Part shown: piece by piece, positions 32,586-39,947 of the stretch
Layout of the letters: every line of letters begins with the position of its first letter
Position numbering within the stretch: position 1 is the first letter of the stretch
Assembly (NCBI GenBank): GCA_009780245.1
Contig: WRAJ01000018.1
Location: 1 to 39,947 of the forward strand
Source of the DNA: Turicibacter sp.
GTDB taxonomy: Bacteria; Bacillota_I; Bacilli_A; MOL361; Turicibacteraceae
Reading direction: 5' to 3'
Length of the DNA: 39,947 nucleotides
The notes under the pieces: model-generated
The model's input: only the letters and a program-made list of their open reading frames with translations
The model's database searches: none
Told to the model about the DNA's origin: nothing
Translations under genes and position numbers: made by a program

Positions 32586-33128
32586 ATGAGAAATCTTAAT
32601 AAAAAAGAAAGATTCAAAATATCTGCGAAGGTATTTGTTTTAGTTGCGGCGATCGGTATAGCGCTTAACGTCTTACCAGGTACGTTTGCACAAGGAACTG
32701 GGACGATTGACGACCCAATCCTAATTCCAGGGAACCCAGAGTACGATGATCTGTGGAATTACATTGCAATTAAATGCCCACCAGGTGCAGGACCGAATTT
32801 CGCGGTTCCAGGACATGATGGTCTGTGGTATTTATGTAGACGTGGCCCAGTAACAACGCAACCGCCAACAGCCGCCCCGACAGTTGCCCCAACGGCAGTA
32901 CCGACTGAAACACCAACAGCGGCCCCAACTGTTCCATGTCCAGACGTGGAAGAATGCCCAACGACACCAGCCCCAACAGTGGCTCCTACTGCAGCACCTA
33001 CTAGGCCAGTAACACGCCCGGCATTACCAGACGCCGGCGCAGTAGCAGGCCCAGTCGTGCTCGCAGGCATCGCTTCTGTAACAGCAGGCTTAGCATTGAG
33101 CCTTGCAACTAAGAAAAACGAAGAATAA
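32586..33128 (+). CDS. Cell-wall protein with PT-rich linker and LPDAG sorting-like signal
   Basis: The 180-aa protein has a signal peptide (KVFVLVAAIGIALNVLPGTFA) and a short head with two Cys (KCPPG, YLCRRG). A proline-threonine-alanine linker with repeats of PTAAPTVAPT is interrupted by CPDVEECP. The C-terminus carries LPDAG, a hydrophobic stretch and a KKNEE tail. This is a sortase-type layout, with Ala where the canonical motif has Thr. ATG 32586 has AAAGGA 9 bp upstream. The linker suggests a glycosylated or wall-spanning stalk. No sortase gene is in the window. Confidence 0.78.
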   Translation: MRNLNKKERFKISAKVFVLVAAIGIALNVLPGTFAQGTGTIDDPILIPGNPEYDDLWNYIAIKCPPGAGPNFAVPGHDGLWYLCRRGPVTTQPPTAAPTVAPTAVPTETPTAAPTVPCPDVEECPTTPAPTVAPTAAPTRPVTRPALPDAGAVAGPVVLAGIASVTAGLALSLATKKNEE

Positions 33129-33150
33129 TATTTCCTTGTTTCTAAAGAAA

Positions 33151-33175
33151 AGGGCTGTCTTATAGACAGCCCTTT
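33151..33175. terminator. Bidirectional terminator between two convergent genes
   Basis: AAGGGCTGTC (33151-33160) and GACAGCCCTT (33166-33175), with A-rich and T-rich flanks. Confidence 0.9.
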
Positions 33176-33813
33176 TTGCGCATATAAACCTGATATTTCA
33201 CAACTCCCGCAGCGAGGAATAGCAACCCGATGATCACGATGCCTTTGATCATAAATAATTCAGCTGGCAAAGCCAAAATGATCGGATCGTAGCGATGGTT
33301 GAAAATCCAGTAGTCATTGTTAAAAAACACACGGTGAAACCAGTAAAAGGCAAAATTAAAATCAATCATCATCACAACAAAAATGGCGCTGAATGTCACG
33401 AAGATTAAATTGGCTGCGGCATTAAAGTAAGCCAGCAGTTGCCATTTCTTTTTAATCGAAACCACCACCCAGCCTAAAAATAATACCGAGATGACCTGCA
33501 AGACTTGGAAAATTACCATCACTTCCCAAAAATGAAACTCACCTGTATCACTCATTGGGAAATCGGGCATGTAAAGCGTCGTGATCCATGGCCAATTGAT
33601 ATAATGAATGATGCGACGATAATTGTAAAGCAGTGTGGCATGATCGACACCGATGATCACATCCAACTCGTAATAGCGGGTAATAAACGGATAAGTGAAT
33701 GTTAGGTTTAGCGTGATAATGGCTGCGATTGCTACCACACTAATAAAGACGAGTGTGCCAATCAAATATCGGAATAAAGGACGTTTAACAATGGTTATTC
33801 TTTCAGGTGTCAT
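33160..33813 (-). CDS. DUF1461/Lit-like integral membrane protein (TIGR01906 family)
   Basis: The 217-aa protein has four or five membrane segments. It has an N-terminal region with ITRYYELD and a TGEFHFWEVMVIFQ segment. A C-terminal FHRVFFNNDYWIFNHRYDPIILALPAE then matches the DUF1461 pattern of FHxxFF followed by W and a PExF end. Some relatives, called Lit, are intramembrane acyltransferases making lyso-form lipoproteins, but this copy may be a distinct paralogue. AAGGAG precedes its ATG. Its stop lies in the terminator shared with the convergent LPDAG gene. Confidence 0.7.
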   Translation of the reverse strand: MTPERITIVKRPLFRYLIGTLVFISVVAIAAIITLNLTFTYPFITRYYELDVIIGVDHATLLYNYRRIIHYINWPWITTLYMPDFPMSDTGEFHFWEVMVIFQVLQVISVLFLGWVVVSIKKKWQLLAYFNAAANLIFVTFSAIFVVMMIDFNFAFYWFHRVFFNNDYWIFNHRYDPIILALPAELFMIKGIVIIGLLFLAAGVVKYQVYMRKKGCL

Positions 33814-33844
33814 CTTGTTGCTCCTTTTCTTGGTAATCGGTTTC

Positions 33845-33902
33845 AGGCAGTGTTTGAAAAGTCAATTAGCCATCTGAATCAAGCACTTTTTAAACACTGC
33901 CT
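33845..33902. repeat. Imperfect 58-bp palindrome
   Basis: GGCAGTGTTTGAAAAGT (33846-33862) and its near-perfect complement ACTTTTTAAACACTGCC (33885-33901) have one mismatch, plus a flanking A-T pair. They enclose a 22-bp loop. It sits in the 279-bp gap between divergent genes. It could be a solo remnant of a transposable element or a regulatory site. Confidence 0.7.
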
Positions 33903-34092
33903 AGTTTATTATAACTAAAATTAGTAAAAAAAACAAATCAAGTGGTCCATCTAACTGGGTTGTTTTGATTAATTTCTAAATTCACGCTAAAATCGCGCGC
34001 AAAGTGCCTGTACTTTTTTGTAGAAATATGTTATGATATTCTAATACAGAAGAATGAGGAAAAATGATTGTAAACGATAGGAAGTGTATGAA

Positions 34093-36201
34093 ATGAAAAC
34101 AGTAAAAAAGATGATTTTCTTAGGAATAGCCTTGATGATGTTGATCGAAGTGCCGATGAATGCAGTGGCATTTGAGCAAATGAGCAATGAGGTTGAAGAA
34201 GAATACCATCTTTTAAATCGCGACGATGCAAGAGCAGACGATGGCCTTCATGACGATTACATTCCCGATGGGTGGTACGACCCAGAATTCGGTGACTTAG
34301 ATACGGAGCCAACCGAACCAACGTTGCCAGAAGAGGGTGGCAACGATTTAAGCGATGGCGAACAAGCAGAGCCTGCTGCCATTGAAATAGCACCTACCAA
34401 TGCGCAGCAGACAACCGTGATGCATCGCACAGCGGTGACCGTTGTGAATGCCAATTTCCGTCGCGGACCAGACACGAGTTATGCATTAATCAGCTCAGTG
34501 CCTGCAAACACAAACGTCAGAATCACAGGACGTCGTGGCAATTTTTATCGCATCGTTCATAGTGGAACGACTGGGTGGATGCACCGTAATTCACTTCAAA
34601 CAACAAGGGTAACAGCGATTGTCGTCGTCATTAACGCGACGGTTCGTACTGGCCCAGGCGCAAGTTATGGTTCCTTCGCAACCTTACCAAGTGGGACACA
34701 AGTGTTAGTCGGAGACAGACGAGCGAATTGGGCGGAAGTGACCGTTAACGGTCGGACCGGTTGGATCCATACAAATAGCTTAGCTTTCGGAAATGGGCGA
34801 CGCCCAGGACGAGCACGCGCATCCGTAGCGGTTCACACAAGACCGAATGAAGAAACAAACGTCTTGCGAAGATTACCGCAAGGCCAAGAATTCATGGTGC
34901 TTCAACGCACGACCAACGGGGACGGTGTTCATCAAGGTTGGACGCAGATTAGAGTGCAACATAATGGTGGCACACTCACCGGTTGGGTTCGCAGTGAGTT
35001 GGTCGAGTTCGCTGGACAAAACCGCCGAACGACTGGCGGCGGAACGCACCCGGTTAGAACGGGACCAAGTTCTGATTTCAGACTGATTCAAAGAATACCA
35101 AATAACACGCAAGTGAGGGTACTAGCTGAAGCCGGCAACTGGTCACGCATCAGGTATACGCTCAACGGAGTGACGCGTTACGGTTGGATTGCAAACGGCA
35201 GGTTGACCAACACGGAACTTCGACCTCAAGCTCCAGCAGGGAGTAGAGGACCTGGTGCCTATGGGACAAGCTGGGGGATCATCTACGGCACAGCAGAACT
35301 GCGAGCGGGCACAGGCACGAATCACACTATGCTGCGTACGATTCCTAACCGAACGGTTATTCTGATTGATCGCCGTTCTGGTGCTTGGCTGAATGTGACG
35401 TATCGCGGTCAAACCGGTTGGATTCATGAAGATTCGATTCGAATTGAAACAACCAACACGTCAACACCAACGCGTGGTGGAACAATTAACGCGAATGTTG
35501 CGCTAAGGCGCGGCGCAGGCACTAATTACGGTAGCATTCGAACGCTCAATAGCGGTGCAAATGTCACTATTTTAAGGCAGTCAGGAGACTGGTTACAAAT
35601 CCGAGTGGGCAACGACGAAGGTTATGTGAGAGAGCATTACGTCGATTCAACGAAGGCAGGCGTGACGAACATTCGAACAAACTTAAGGCGTGGTCCTGGA
35701 AACAATCAAAGTGTGATCAGAGAAGTGCCAAGTGGTGTGAACGTGACGATCATTCGTCAACAAGGGATTTGGTATTACGTTCGCGTTGAGGGACAAACCG
35801 GTTGGCTAGATAGTTTTTATGTGAACCTTAGAGGACTTGCAGGGCTTCCAAATGCCAGAAACAGAGTTGGAACAAACACGCGAACGGTCAATGTCTCTGG
35901 TGAAGCAGGACTTCGCATTGTGGTGCCTGAAAGGCGAACCATTGCAGCGGGTCACGCCTTTGATTTCTTAGAAGGAATCCGCGTGGAACACGTGAATGCC
36001 AGTGGCGCTGTGACGAGCATCCCGATTACTTGGCATCAAGATAGTTGGTCATATCGCTTTACGCATAACGGCACAACTTTTACGGTTAATTTCGAAGGCA
36101 TGTTGGACAATTTAACGCCTGGTACCTACGATCGTGAAGTCGTTGTGCGCCGAGGAACTACCATCGTAGCACGCGCGAATCAAAGAAATGTTGTCAGATA
36201 G
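34093..36201 (+). CDS. Secreted protein with seven SH3b-like repeats
   Basis: The 702-aa protein has a signal peptide (MIFLGIALMMLIEVPMNAVA) and an acidic proline-rich stretch. About seven bacterial SH3 (SH3_3) repeats follow between residues 115 and 585. Typical units read FRRGPDTSYALISSVPANT, VRTGPGASYGSFATLP and GQTGWIHEDSI. A final domain of about 100 residues, unrecognised, contains GEAGLRIVVPERRT. SH3b domains usually bind peptidoglycan, but no catalytic domain follows here. ATG 34093 is supported by an AGGAAG site. It is likely a wall-binding adhesin or scaffold. Confidence 0.85.
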   Translation: MKTVKKMIFLGIALMMLIEVPMNAVAFEQMSNEVEEEYHLLNRDDARADDGLHDDYIPDGWYDPEFGDLDTEPTEPTLPEEGGNDLSDGEQAEPAAIEIAPTNAQQTTVMHRTAVTVVNANFRRGPDTSYALISSVPANTNVRITGRRGNFYRIVHSGTTGWMHRNSLQTTRVTAIVVVINATVRTGPGASYGSFATLPSGTQVLVGDRRANWAEVTVNGRTGWIHTNSLAFGNGRRPGRARASVAVHTRPNEETNVLRRLPQGQEFMVLQRTTNGDGVHQGWTQIRVQHNGGTLTGWVRSELVEFAGQNRRTTGGGTHPVRTGPSSDFRLIQRIPNNTQVRVLAEAGNWSRIRYTLNGVTRYGWIANGRLTNTELRPQAPAGSRGPGAYGTSWGIIYGTAELRAGTGTNHTMLRTIPNRTVILIDRRSGAWLNVTYRGQTGWIHEDSIRIETTNTSTPTRGGTINANVALRRGAGTNYGSIRTLNSGANVTILRQSGDWLQIRVGNDEGYVREHYVDSTKAGVTNIRTNLRRGPGNNQSVIREVPSGVNVTIIRQQGIWYYVRVEGQTGWLDSFYVNLRGLAGLPNARNRVGTNTRTVNVSGEAGLRIVVPERRTIAAGHAFDFLEGIRVEHVNASGAVTSIPITWHQDSWSYRFTHNGTTFTVNFEGMLDNLTPGTYDREVVVRRGTTIVARANQRNVVR

Positions 36202-36219
36202 TTAAATTTCGGATATAAT
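36191..36219 (+). promoter_or_regulatory. Promoter of rsmD-coaD inside the end of the SH3b gene
   Basis: TTGTCA (36191-36196), 17 bp and TATAAT (36214-36219). The -35 overlaps the last codons of the SH3b gene, and the terminator hairpin starts at 36220. Confidence 0.7.
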
Positions 36220-36250
36220 AAAAGCAGACGATAAACCTAGGTCTGCTTTT
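36220..36250 (+). terminator. Terminator of the SH3b gene
   Basis: AAAAGCAGAC (36220-36229) pairs with GTCTGCTTTT (36241-36250), with an 11-nt loop. It lies at the expected transcription start of the rsmD promoter. Confidence 0.8.
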
Positions 36251-36271
36251 ATTCATGAAAGAGGTAGTAAA

Positions 36272-36829
36272 ATGCGCGTAATAGCTGGTGATTTTAAAGG
36301 AAGACGCCTTCAGGCGATGAAGGGCGACAACACACGCCCGACAACGGATAAAGTAAAAGAGAACGTCTTTAATATAATGGGTCAATTTTTTACGGGTGGC
36401 CGTGTTTTGGATTTGTTTGCAGGCAGCGGGAACCTCGGGATCGAGGCGCTGTCACGTGGCATGGACGAGGCTGTGTTTATTGATATGAACCCCAACGCCA
36501 TTCGCGTGATCAAAGAAAACCTAACGCAATTGAAGATCCAAGACCGAACAGAGGTGTATCGCAATGACGCGTTCAAAGCACTCAATGTCCTGGCGAAAAA
36601 GGGTGCCAAGTTCGATCTGATTTTTCTTGACCCACCGTACGGTAAGGTGGCCATCACCGAGTTGCTCAAAGTGGTGGTTGAAAAAAATTTACTAAACGAT
36701 GAAGGAATGATTATGTGTGAATATAACGCGGGGCAGAGCGTTTTGTTTGACGGCTCCTATATAAAGGAAACCCGACGTGAAAGTTACGGCAACATTGAAA
36801 TATTGATCTTAGAAAAGGTAGGTAAGTAG
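36272..36829 (+). CDS. rsmD: 16S rRNA (guanine966-N2)-methyltransferase RsmD
   Basis: The 185-aa protein has the RsmD pattern: MRVIAGDFKGRRLQ at the N-terminus, TRPTTDKVKENVFN, SAM motif VLDLFAGSGNLGIEALSRG and the catalytic DLIFLDPPYGK. It methylates G966 of 16S rRNA. coaD follows after 2 bp, the usual arrangement. Confidence 0.95.
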   Translation: MRVIAGDFKGRRLQAMKGDNTRPTTDKVKENVFNIMGQFFTGGRVLDLFAGSGNLGIEALSRGMDEAVFIDMNPNAIRVIKENLTQLKIQDRTEVYRNDAFKALNVLAKKGAKFDLIFLDPPYGKVAITELLKVVVEKNLLNDEGMIMCEYNAGQSVLFDGSYIKETRRESYGNIEILILEKVGK

Positions 36830-36831
36830 CG

Positions 36832-37314
36832 ATGAGAATAGCAGTTTATCCGGGATCGTTTGATCCGATCACGAACGGTCATCTTGATATCATTAAACGC
36901 GGTGCGAAGTTATTTGATAAGCTTTACATTGCCCTTAGCGAGAATGTGAGTAAGCAGAGTTTGTTCACATTAGAAGAACGCATGGATTTGACTCGCGAAG
37001 CAACGGCTGATTTAAAAAACGTAGAGGTCGTGGTTGCAAGCCATCAACTCACGGTTGACTTTGCAACTGCCATCCAAGCTTCCGTTATTTTGCGCGGCTT
37101 ACGTGCGGCGACGGATTTTGAGTATGAATTTACGATGGCGATGACCAATTCAAAATTAAATGCCGAGATTGAGACTGTTTTTCTTACGGCAGATAACGAG
37201 CACATGTATTTGTCGTCTTCTATGATTAAGGAAATTGCAAAATTTTCTGGAGATGTCACAAACTTTGTCCCACCTTGTGTGGCAACAGCGATCGGCGCTA
37301 AATTTGACGATTAA
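36832..37314 (+). CDS. coaD: Phosphopantetheine adenylyltransferase
   Basis: The 160-aa protein shows the nucleotidyltransferase signature GSFDPITNGHLDII and a later MYLSSSMIKEIAKFSGDVTNFVP. Both are diagnostic of CoaD, the fourth step of coenzyme A synthesis. It is cotranscribed with rsmD; a hairpin terminator follows. Confidence 0.97.
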   Translation: MRIAVYPGSFDPITNGHLDIIKRGAKLFDKLYIALSENVSKQSLFTLEERMDLTREATADLKNVEVVVASHQLTVDFATAIQASVILRGLRAATDFEYEFTMAMTNSKLNAEIETVFLTADNEHMYLSSSMIKEIAKFSGDVTNFVPPCVATAIGAKFDD

Positions 37315-37330
37315 AAACTAGCATACTTCT

Positions 37331-37365
37331 AAATCCTTGCTACTAAGTTAGTAGTAAGGATTTTA
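37331..37365 (+). terminator. Terminator of rsmD-coaD
   Basis: AAATCCTTGCTACTAA (37331-37346) pairs with TTAGTAGTAAGGATTT, then T-rich sequence. The next gene's GGAGG follows within 10 bp. Confidence 0.8.
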
Positions 37366-37383
37366 TTTATGGAGGACGTCGCG

Positions 37384-38064
37384 ATGAAGGGCTATTATAA
37401 AAATTGGTATCAGCATTATTTAGAAGTTGAAAAAGAAAAAGAACAAGAGCTTCAGCGTGGCTATTATTCCAATTTAGCCAAAAAGGAAGAAAAGCCACTA
37501 CCGAAAAATGAAAAGGCTGAGCGCGTGCAGCCTGAGAAAGAAGCGTCCTTGGTAAGCACAGCAGTGCCCACAAGATCGGGTCGTAACAAAAAAAGGTTTC
37601 GTGTTTTAGGTTTGTTCTTGCCGATTTCGACGGTGGTAGGCTTTGGCTTTTTGTGGTATCAGATGGACATTGGGCCAATCAGAGAATGGACAAACGAGGC
37701 GTTAGTGTTTGTTGGCCTACGGGAAGAGGCGCTTTGTGTGGTGAGTCGTCATACGCATTTGCTTGAGCAGCACATGGCGTTTGCCGATCACGTTTCTGCG
37801 TACCTAGCGGATGATGAGGACGTTGATCTTGAAACGTTACAATTGATGTATGAGGAAATCCGTTCAGCGCACCTTGAGGTAGGGGGATTGTCTGGCGAGG
37901 CGTTTGAGGAAGTGAATCGGCTTTGGACGTTCATGCTTTATAGCACGACTCAGATGATGCATGAGCTCACAACCGATGGTGAGGTAGCGGACGTGTATGA
38001 GGTTTTTGCTAGTGACCAAACGGATATTGGGGCGATGATTATGACGGAGCTGGGCTTATACTAA
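37384..38064 (+). CDS. Single-pass membrane protein of unknown function
   Basis: The 226-aa protein has a charged, coiled-coil-prone cytoplasmic start (HYLEVEKEKEQELQ) and a basic stretch GRNKKRF. One membrane segment (about residues 73-92, LGLFLPISTVVGFGFLWY) follows, then an acidic helical external domain. GGAGG lies 8 bp before ATG 37384. No family recognised. It lies directly after coaD and before a CNNM protein, each with its own terminator. Confidence 0.7.
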   Translation: MKGYYKNWYQHYLEVEKEKEQELQRGYYSNLAKKEEKPLPKNEKAERVQPEKEASLVSTAVPTRSGRNKKRFRVLGLFLPISTVVGFGFLWYQMDIGPIREWTNEALVFVGLREEALCVVSRHTHLLEQHMAFADHVSAYLADDEDVDLETLQLMYEEIRSAHLEVGGLSGEAFEEVNRLWTFMLYSTTQMMHELTTDGEVADVYEVFASDQTDIGAMIMTELGLY

Positions 38065-38103
38065 TCAATACTAATTACCGATCACCCACCAAAAGAAAAC
38101 AAA

Positions 38104-38137
38104 AGTCAAAGCGTTTAGGCGCAAATGGCTTTTTTTC
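38104..38137 (+). terminator. Terminator of the single-pass membrane protein gene
   Basis: AGTCA...GCG and CGC...TGGCT pair around a short loop (38104-38130), followed by a run of T. Confidence 0.6.
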
Positions 38138-38215
38138 GTGCGTTAAAAACTAGAAAAAAAGTCAAATCTGAGTTATAATATAAAAAAACAGGTTATACGA
38201 AAGGACAACATACCC

Positions 38216-39508
38216 ATGGAAGAATTTATATCCCAAAATTTGATGTTAATACTTGGACTGTTCATTACTTTGATTTTAGGGACTTACTTTAGTGCGGCTG
38301 AGATGGCTTTTTCATCGCTAAACCGTGCGCGCATTAAAAGCATTGCGGAGTCTGAGTCAGGAAAAAAAGTGCAGGCCGAAAAAGTCGCAAAGCTTTACGA
38401 GGAGCATTTTGATGAAGTCATTTCGACGCTGCTCATTTGGAACAACACGGTGGCCATCACATCTGCCACGATTTCAGTCGCTTTGTTTGTTCAGCTGTTA
38501 GGCGAGTGGGGTTACTTTGTTTCAACGGTGATTATCAGCGCGGTTGTCATTGTCTTAACGGATATTTTTCCAAAAAGCTTATCGAAAGAAAGCCCTGAAA
38601 AAGTCGCGATGTGGTGCGTGCCCCTGCTGCAATTTCTAGTCACGATCATGCGGCCGATTAATTGGGTGATCATGAAAATGAAAGACGGTACGGGCATTGG
38701 GAAAGACGATACATCAGAGATGCTGGACCCCGAAGAGCAGGTCTTCCGAGAGCAAGAGTTGATTTTCATGGCACGTGAAGCGGCAAAAGACGGCGCCATG
38801 GACGAAGAAGAAACCGAATTGATTACCAACGCGATTGAATTTAAAGACATCTCGGTTTCGGATATTATCACACCACGCGTCGATGTGATCAGTGTGCCAA
38901 ATGATGCGACCGTGGACGATGTGCTGGCGCTTTTTCTTGAAGCCGAGTACTCGAGAATTGTGGTGTACGAGGATTCATTGGATCACATAAAAGGCGTGAT
39001 TCATTTGCGAGATTTCTTACGTTTATTGGCACAGAAAAACAGCGAGCACCCTCTTCAGTTGGAAGACGTCATAAAACCAGCCGTGTTTACCATCCCCAAT
39101 GCCCGGATAAGTGATGTGTTACAACTATTTAAAAAAGAGCACACCCATTTAGCCGTTGTGAGCGATGAGCATGGTGGTACCGAGGGAATCGTGACCATGG
39201 ACGATATTTTAGAACGCCTCGTGGGTGATATCTGGGATGAGCATGATGAAGTGGTCGAAGAGTTTTTATTATTGCCAAACGGTAAGTATCGTATTTTAGG
39301 AACTTCGTACATTAGTGATCTGTTTGATTTCTTAAACATTAAAGCAGAAAGCGAATCAAGCACAGTGGGCGGCTGGATCATGGACGAACTAAGACGCGTA
39401 CCGGAAATCGGCGATGTTTTTGAGTTTGAGAACTTAATCGTAAGCGTTACAAATGCGGATGCACGTCGGGTAAAAGAATGTGAAATCAACGTTATTAAGG
39501 AAAAATGA
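38216..39508 (+). CDS. CNNM/CorC-HlyC family membrane protein (putative magnesium or cobalt exporter)
   Basis: The 430-aa protein has a CNNM (DUF21) domain with about four membrane segments (1-190), including GTYFSAAEMAFSSLNRARIKS. A CBS-domain pair follows (about 205-330), with IITPRVDVISVP and HLAVVSDEHGGTEGIVTMDDILE. A CorC_HlyC C-terminal domain completes it (about 340-425). The family, including YhdP/YugS-like proteins of Bacillus, is linked to magnesium efflux; it was once called hemolysin. It stands alone. Confidence 0.92.
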   Translation: MEEFISQNLMLILGLFITLILGTYFSAAEMAFSSLNRARIKSIAESESGKKVQAEKVAKLYEEHFDEVISTLLIWNNTVAITSATISVALFVQLLGEWGYFVSTVIISAVVIVLTDIFPKSLSKESPEKVAMWCVPLLQFLVTIMRPINWVIMKMKDGTGIGKDDTSEMLDPEEQVFREQELIFMAREAAKDGAMDEEETELITNAIEFKDISVSDIITPRVDVISVPNDATVDDVLALFLEAEYSRIVVYEDSLDHIKGVIHLRDFLRLLAQKNSEHPLQLEDVIKPAVFTIPNARISDVLQLFKKEHTHLAVVSDEHGGTEGIVTMDDILERLVGDIWDEHDEVVEEFLLLPNGKYRILGTSYISDLFDFLNIKAESESSTVGGWIMDELRRVPEIGDVFEFENLIVSVTNADARRVKECEINVIKEK

Positions 39509-39592
39509 GGCTTCGGGAGGGTTTTTCGGGTATAAAACAAGATAAATCGCTGCAAATGATGACGTAAAATGTTGGAAAATGCGTGATAGTGC

Positions 39593-39621
39593 TTGACATT
39601 GGTATTTTATCTTGTTAAAAT
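39593..39621 (+). promoter_or_regulatory. Promoter of the InlB-B-repeat protein gene
   Basis: Perfect TTGACA (39593-39598), 17 bp and TAAAAT (39616-39621). The leader is about 70 nt, with GTGTTTaaAAACAC just before the ribosome binding site. Confidence 0.8.
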
Positions 39622-39692
39622 TAAGTTAATAATTTATTGGGATAAACATTGTGAGAGATTGAAGTGTTTAAAAACACGTAGGAGCTTGGATG

Positions 39693-39947
39693 ATGAGAGC
39701 AAAAAGAGGGAGAAAAATAAGAATAATAATATTGTCAACTGTTTTAGTGTTGGCTTTGTTTTCACAGAGTCTTTCTATATTGGCTAATAACGGTGGCGAT
39801 CAAGACGACGATGATCAAGGGAGGCCAACTAGAACGGTACTCGTTCAATTTGCTTTGAATGGCGGTACGGGATCGGCTGATTTTAATGCGCGTCGTGTGC
39901 CCGTTGGCAGCTACCTAGAAAGACCCATTGACCCAACAAGAGAGGGG
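39693..39947 (+). CDS. Secreted InlB-B-repeat-type protein, N-terminal part
   Basis: The first 85 codons are present; the gene runs off the window. A signal peptide (ILSTVLVLALFSQSLSILA) is followed by a short Asp-rich stretch (DQDDDDQG). One Listeria-Bacteroides-type repeat starts with VLVQFALNGGTGSADF and ends RPIDPTREG. AGGAG lies 8 bp before ATG 39693; ATG 39690 is equally in frame. It is probably a large surface or secreted adhesin-like protein, as these repeats usually occur in many copies. Confidence 0.8.
   Translation, partial: MRAKRGRKIRIIILSTVLVLALFSQSLSILANNGGDQDDDDQGRPTRTVLVQFALNGGTGSADFNARRVPVGSYLERPIDPTREG

Overview
The window reads as chromosome of a low-to-medium GC Gram-positive bacterium (Bacillota, Bacilli-like). 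The evidence is gene content and order: xerD, yqeG-yqeH, yqeK, rsfS-yqeM, yqfC-yqfD-phoH-ybeY-dgkA, murJ-rsuA-trmB, rsmD-coaD, efp and rpsU. Strong GGAGG-type ribosome binding sites, extended -10 promoters and classical hairpin-plus-T-tract terminators fit this. The cell envelope proteins (LPxxG-type anchored protein, SH3b-repeat secreted protein, InlB-B-type repeat protein) also point to a monoderm. I cannot name the species. YqfC and YqfD are sporulation-associated families, so a spore-forming ancestry is possible.

Layout. 1-6100: a tRNA-Leu on the minus strand, a ROK sugar kinase, xerD, yqeG, yqeH, a structured non-coding stretch, a small membrane protein, two tandem yqeK genes and a 70-aa orphan alpha-CTD-like protein. 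6.3-9.3 kb: a LytTR response regulator and GHKL histidine kinase, with a convergent, previously unlisted 44-codon AgrD-like autoinducer peptide gene behind a shared bidirectional terminator; then a truncated Rpn-type nuclease remnant. 9.3-14.9 kb: rsfS-yqeM-HNH-like operon, murJ, a small convergent proline-rich protein, an array of 74-bp repeats, rsuA-trmB. 15-17.6 kb: a flavodoxin-like reductase and a ferredoxin-fused aldo/keto reductase, a short tandem repeat and a membrane protein. 17.6-25.3 kb: addA, a second 74-bp repeat array in opposite orientation, an ABC exporter with unusual codon use, and a two-gene AAA-ATPase plus TOPRIM-like cassette resembling anti-phage systems.

25.4-28.7 kb holds the conserved yqfC-yqfD-phoH-ybeY-dgkA operon. 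Its first ribosome binding site is built into the 3' arm of the upstream terminator. 28.7-34 kb holds an XRE regulator behind a strong promoter and a palindrome, manA, rpsU, a membrane rhodanese, a 256-bp element with 18-bp terminal inverted repeats, efp, a cell-wall protein and a Lit/DUF1461-like membrane protein. 34-39.9 kb holds a seven-SH3b secreted protein, rsmD, coaD, a membrane-anchored unknown protein, a CNNM/CorC transporter-like protein and the start of a secreted InlB-B-repeat protein cut by the window edge.

The strongest candidates for undescribed biology are the AgrD-like peptide with its two-component system but no AgrB nearby; the dispersed 74-bp hairpin-array family present at two loci in opposite orientation; the AAA/TOPRIM pair; and the 256-bp palindrome-ended element. 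Most other genes are translation, ribosome-maturation and envelope housekeeping genes.
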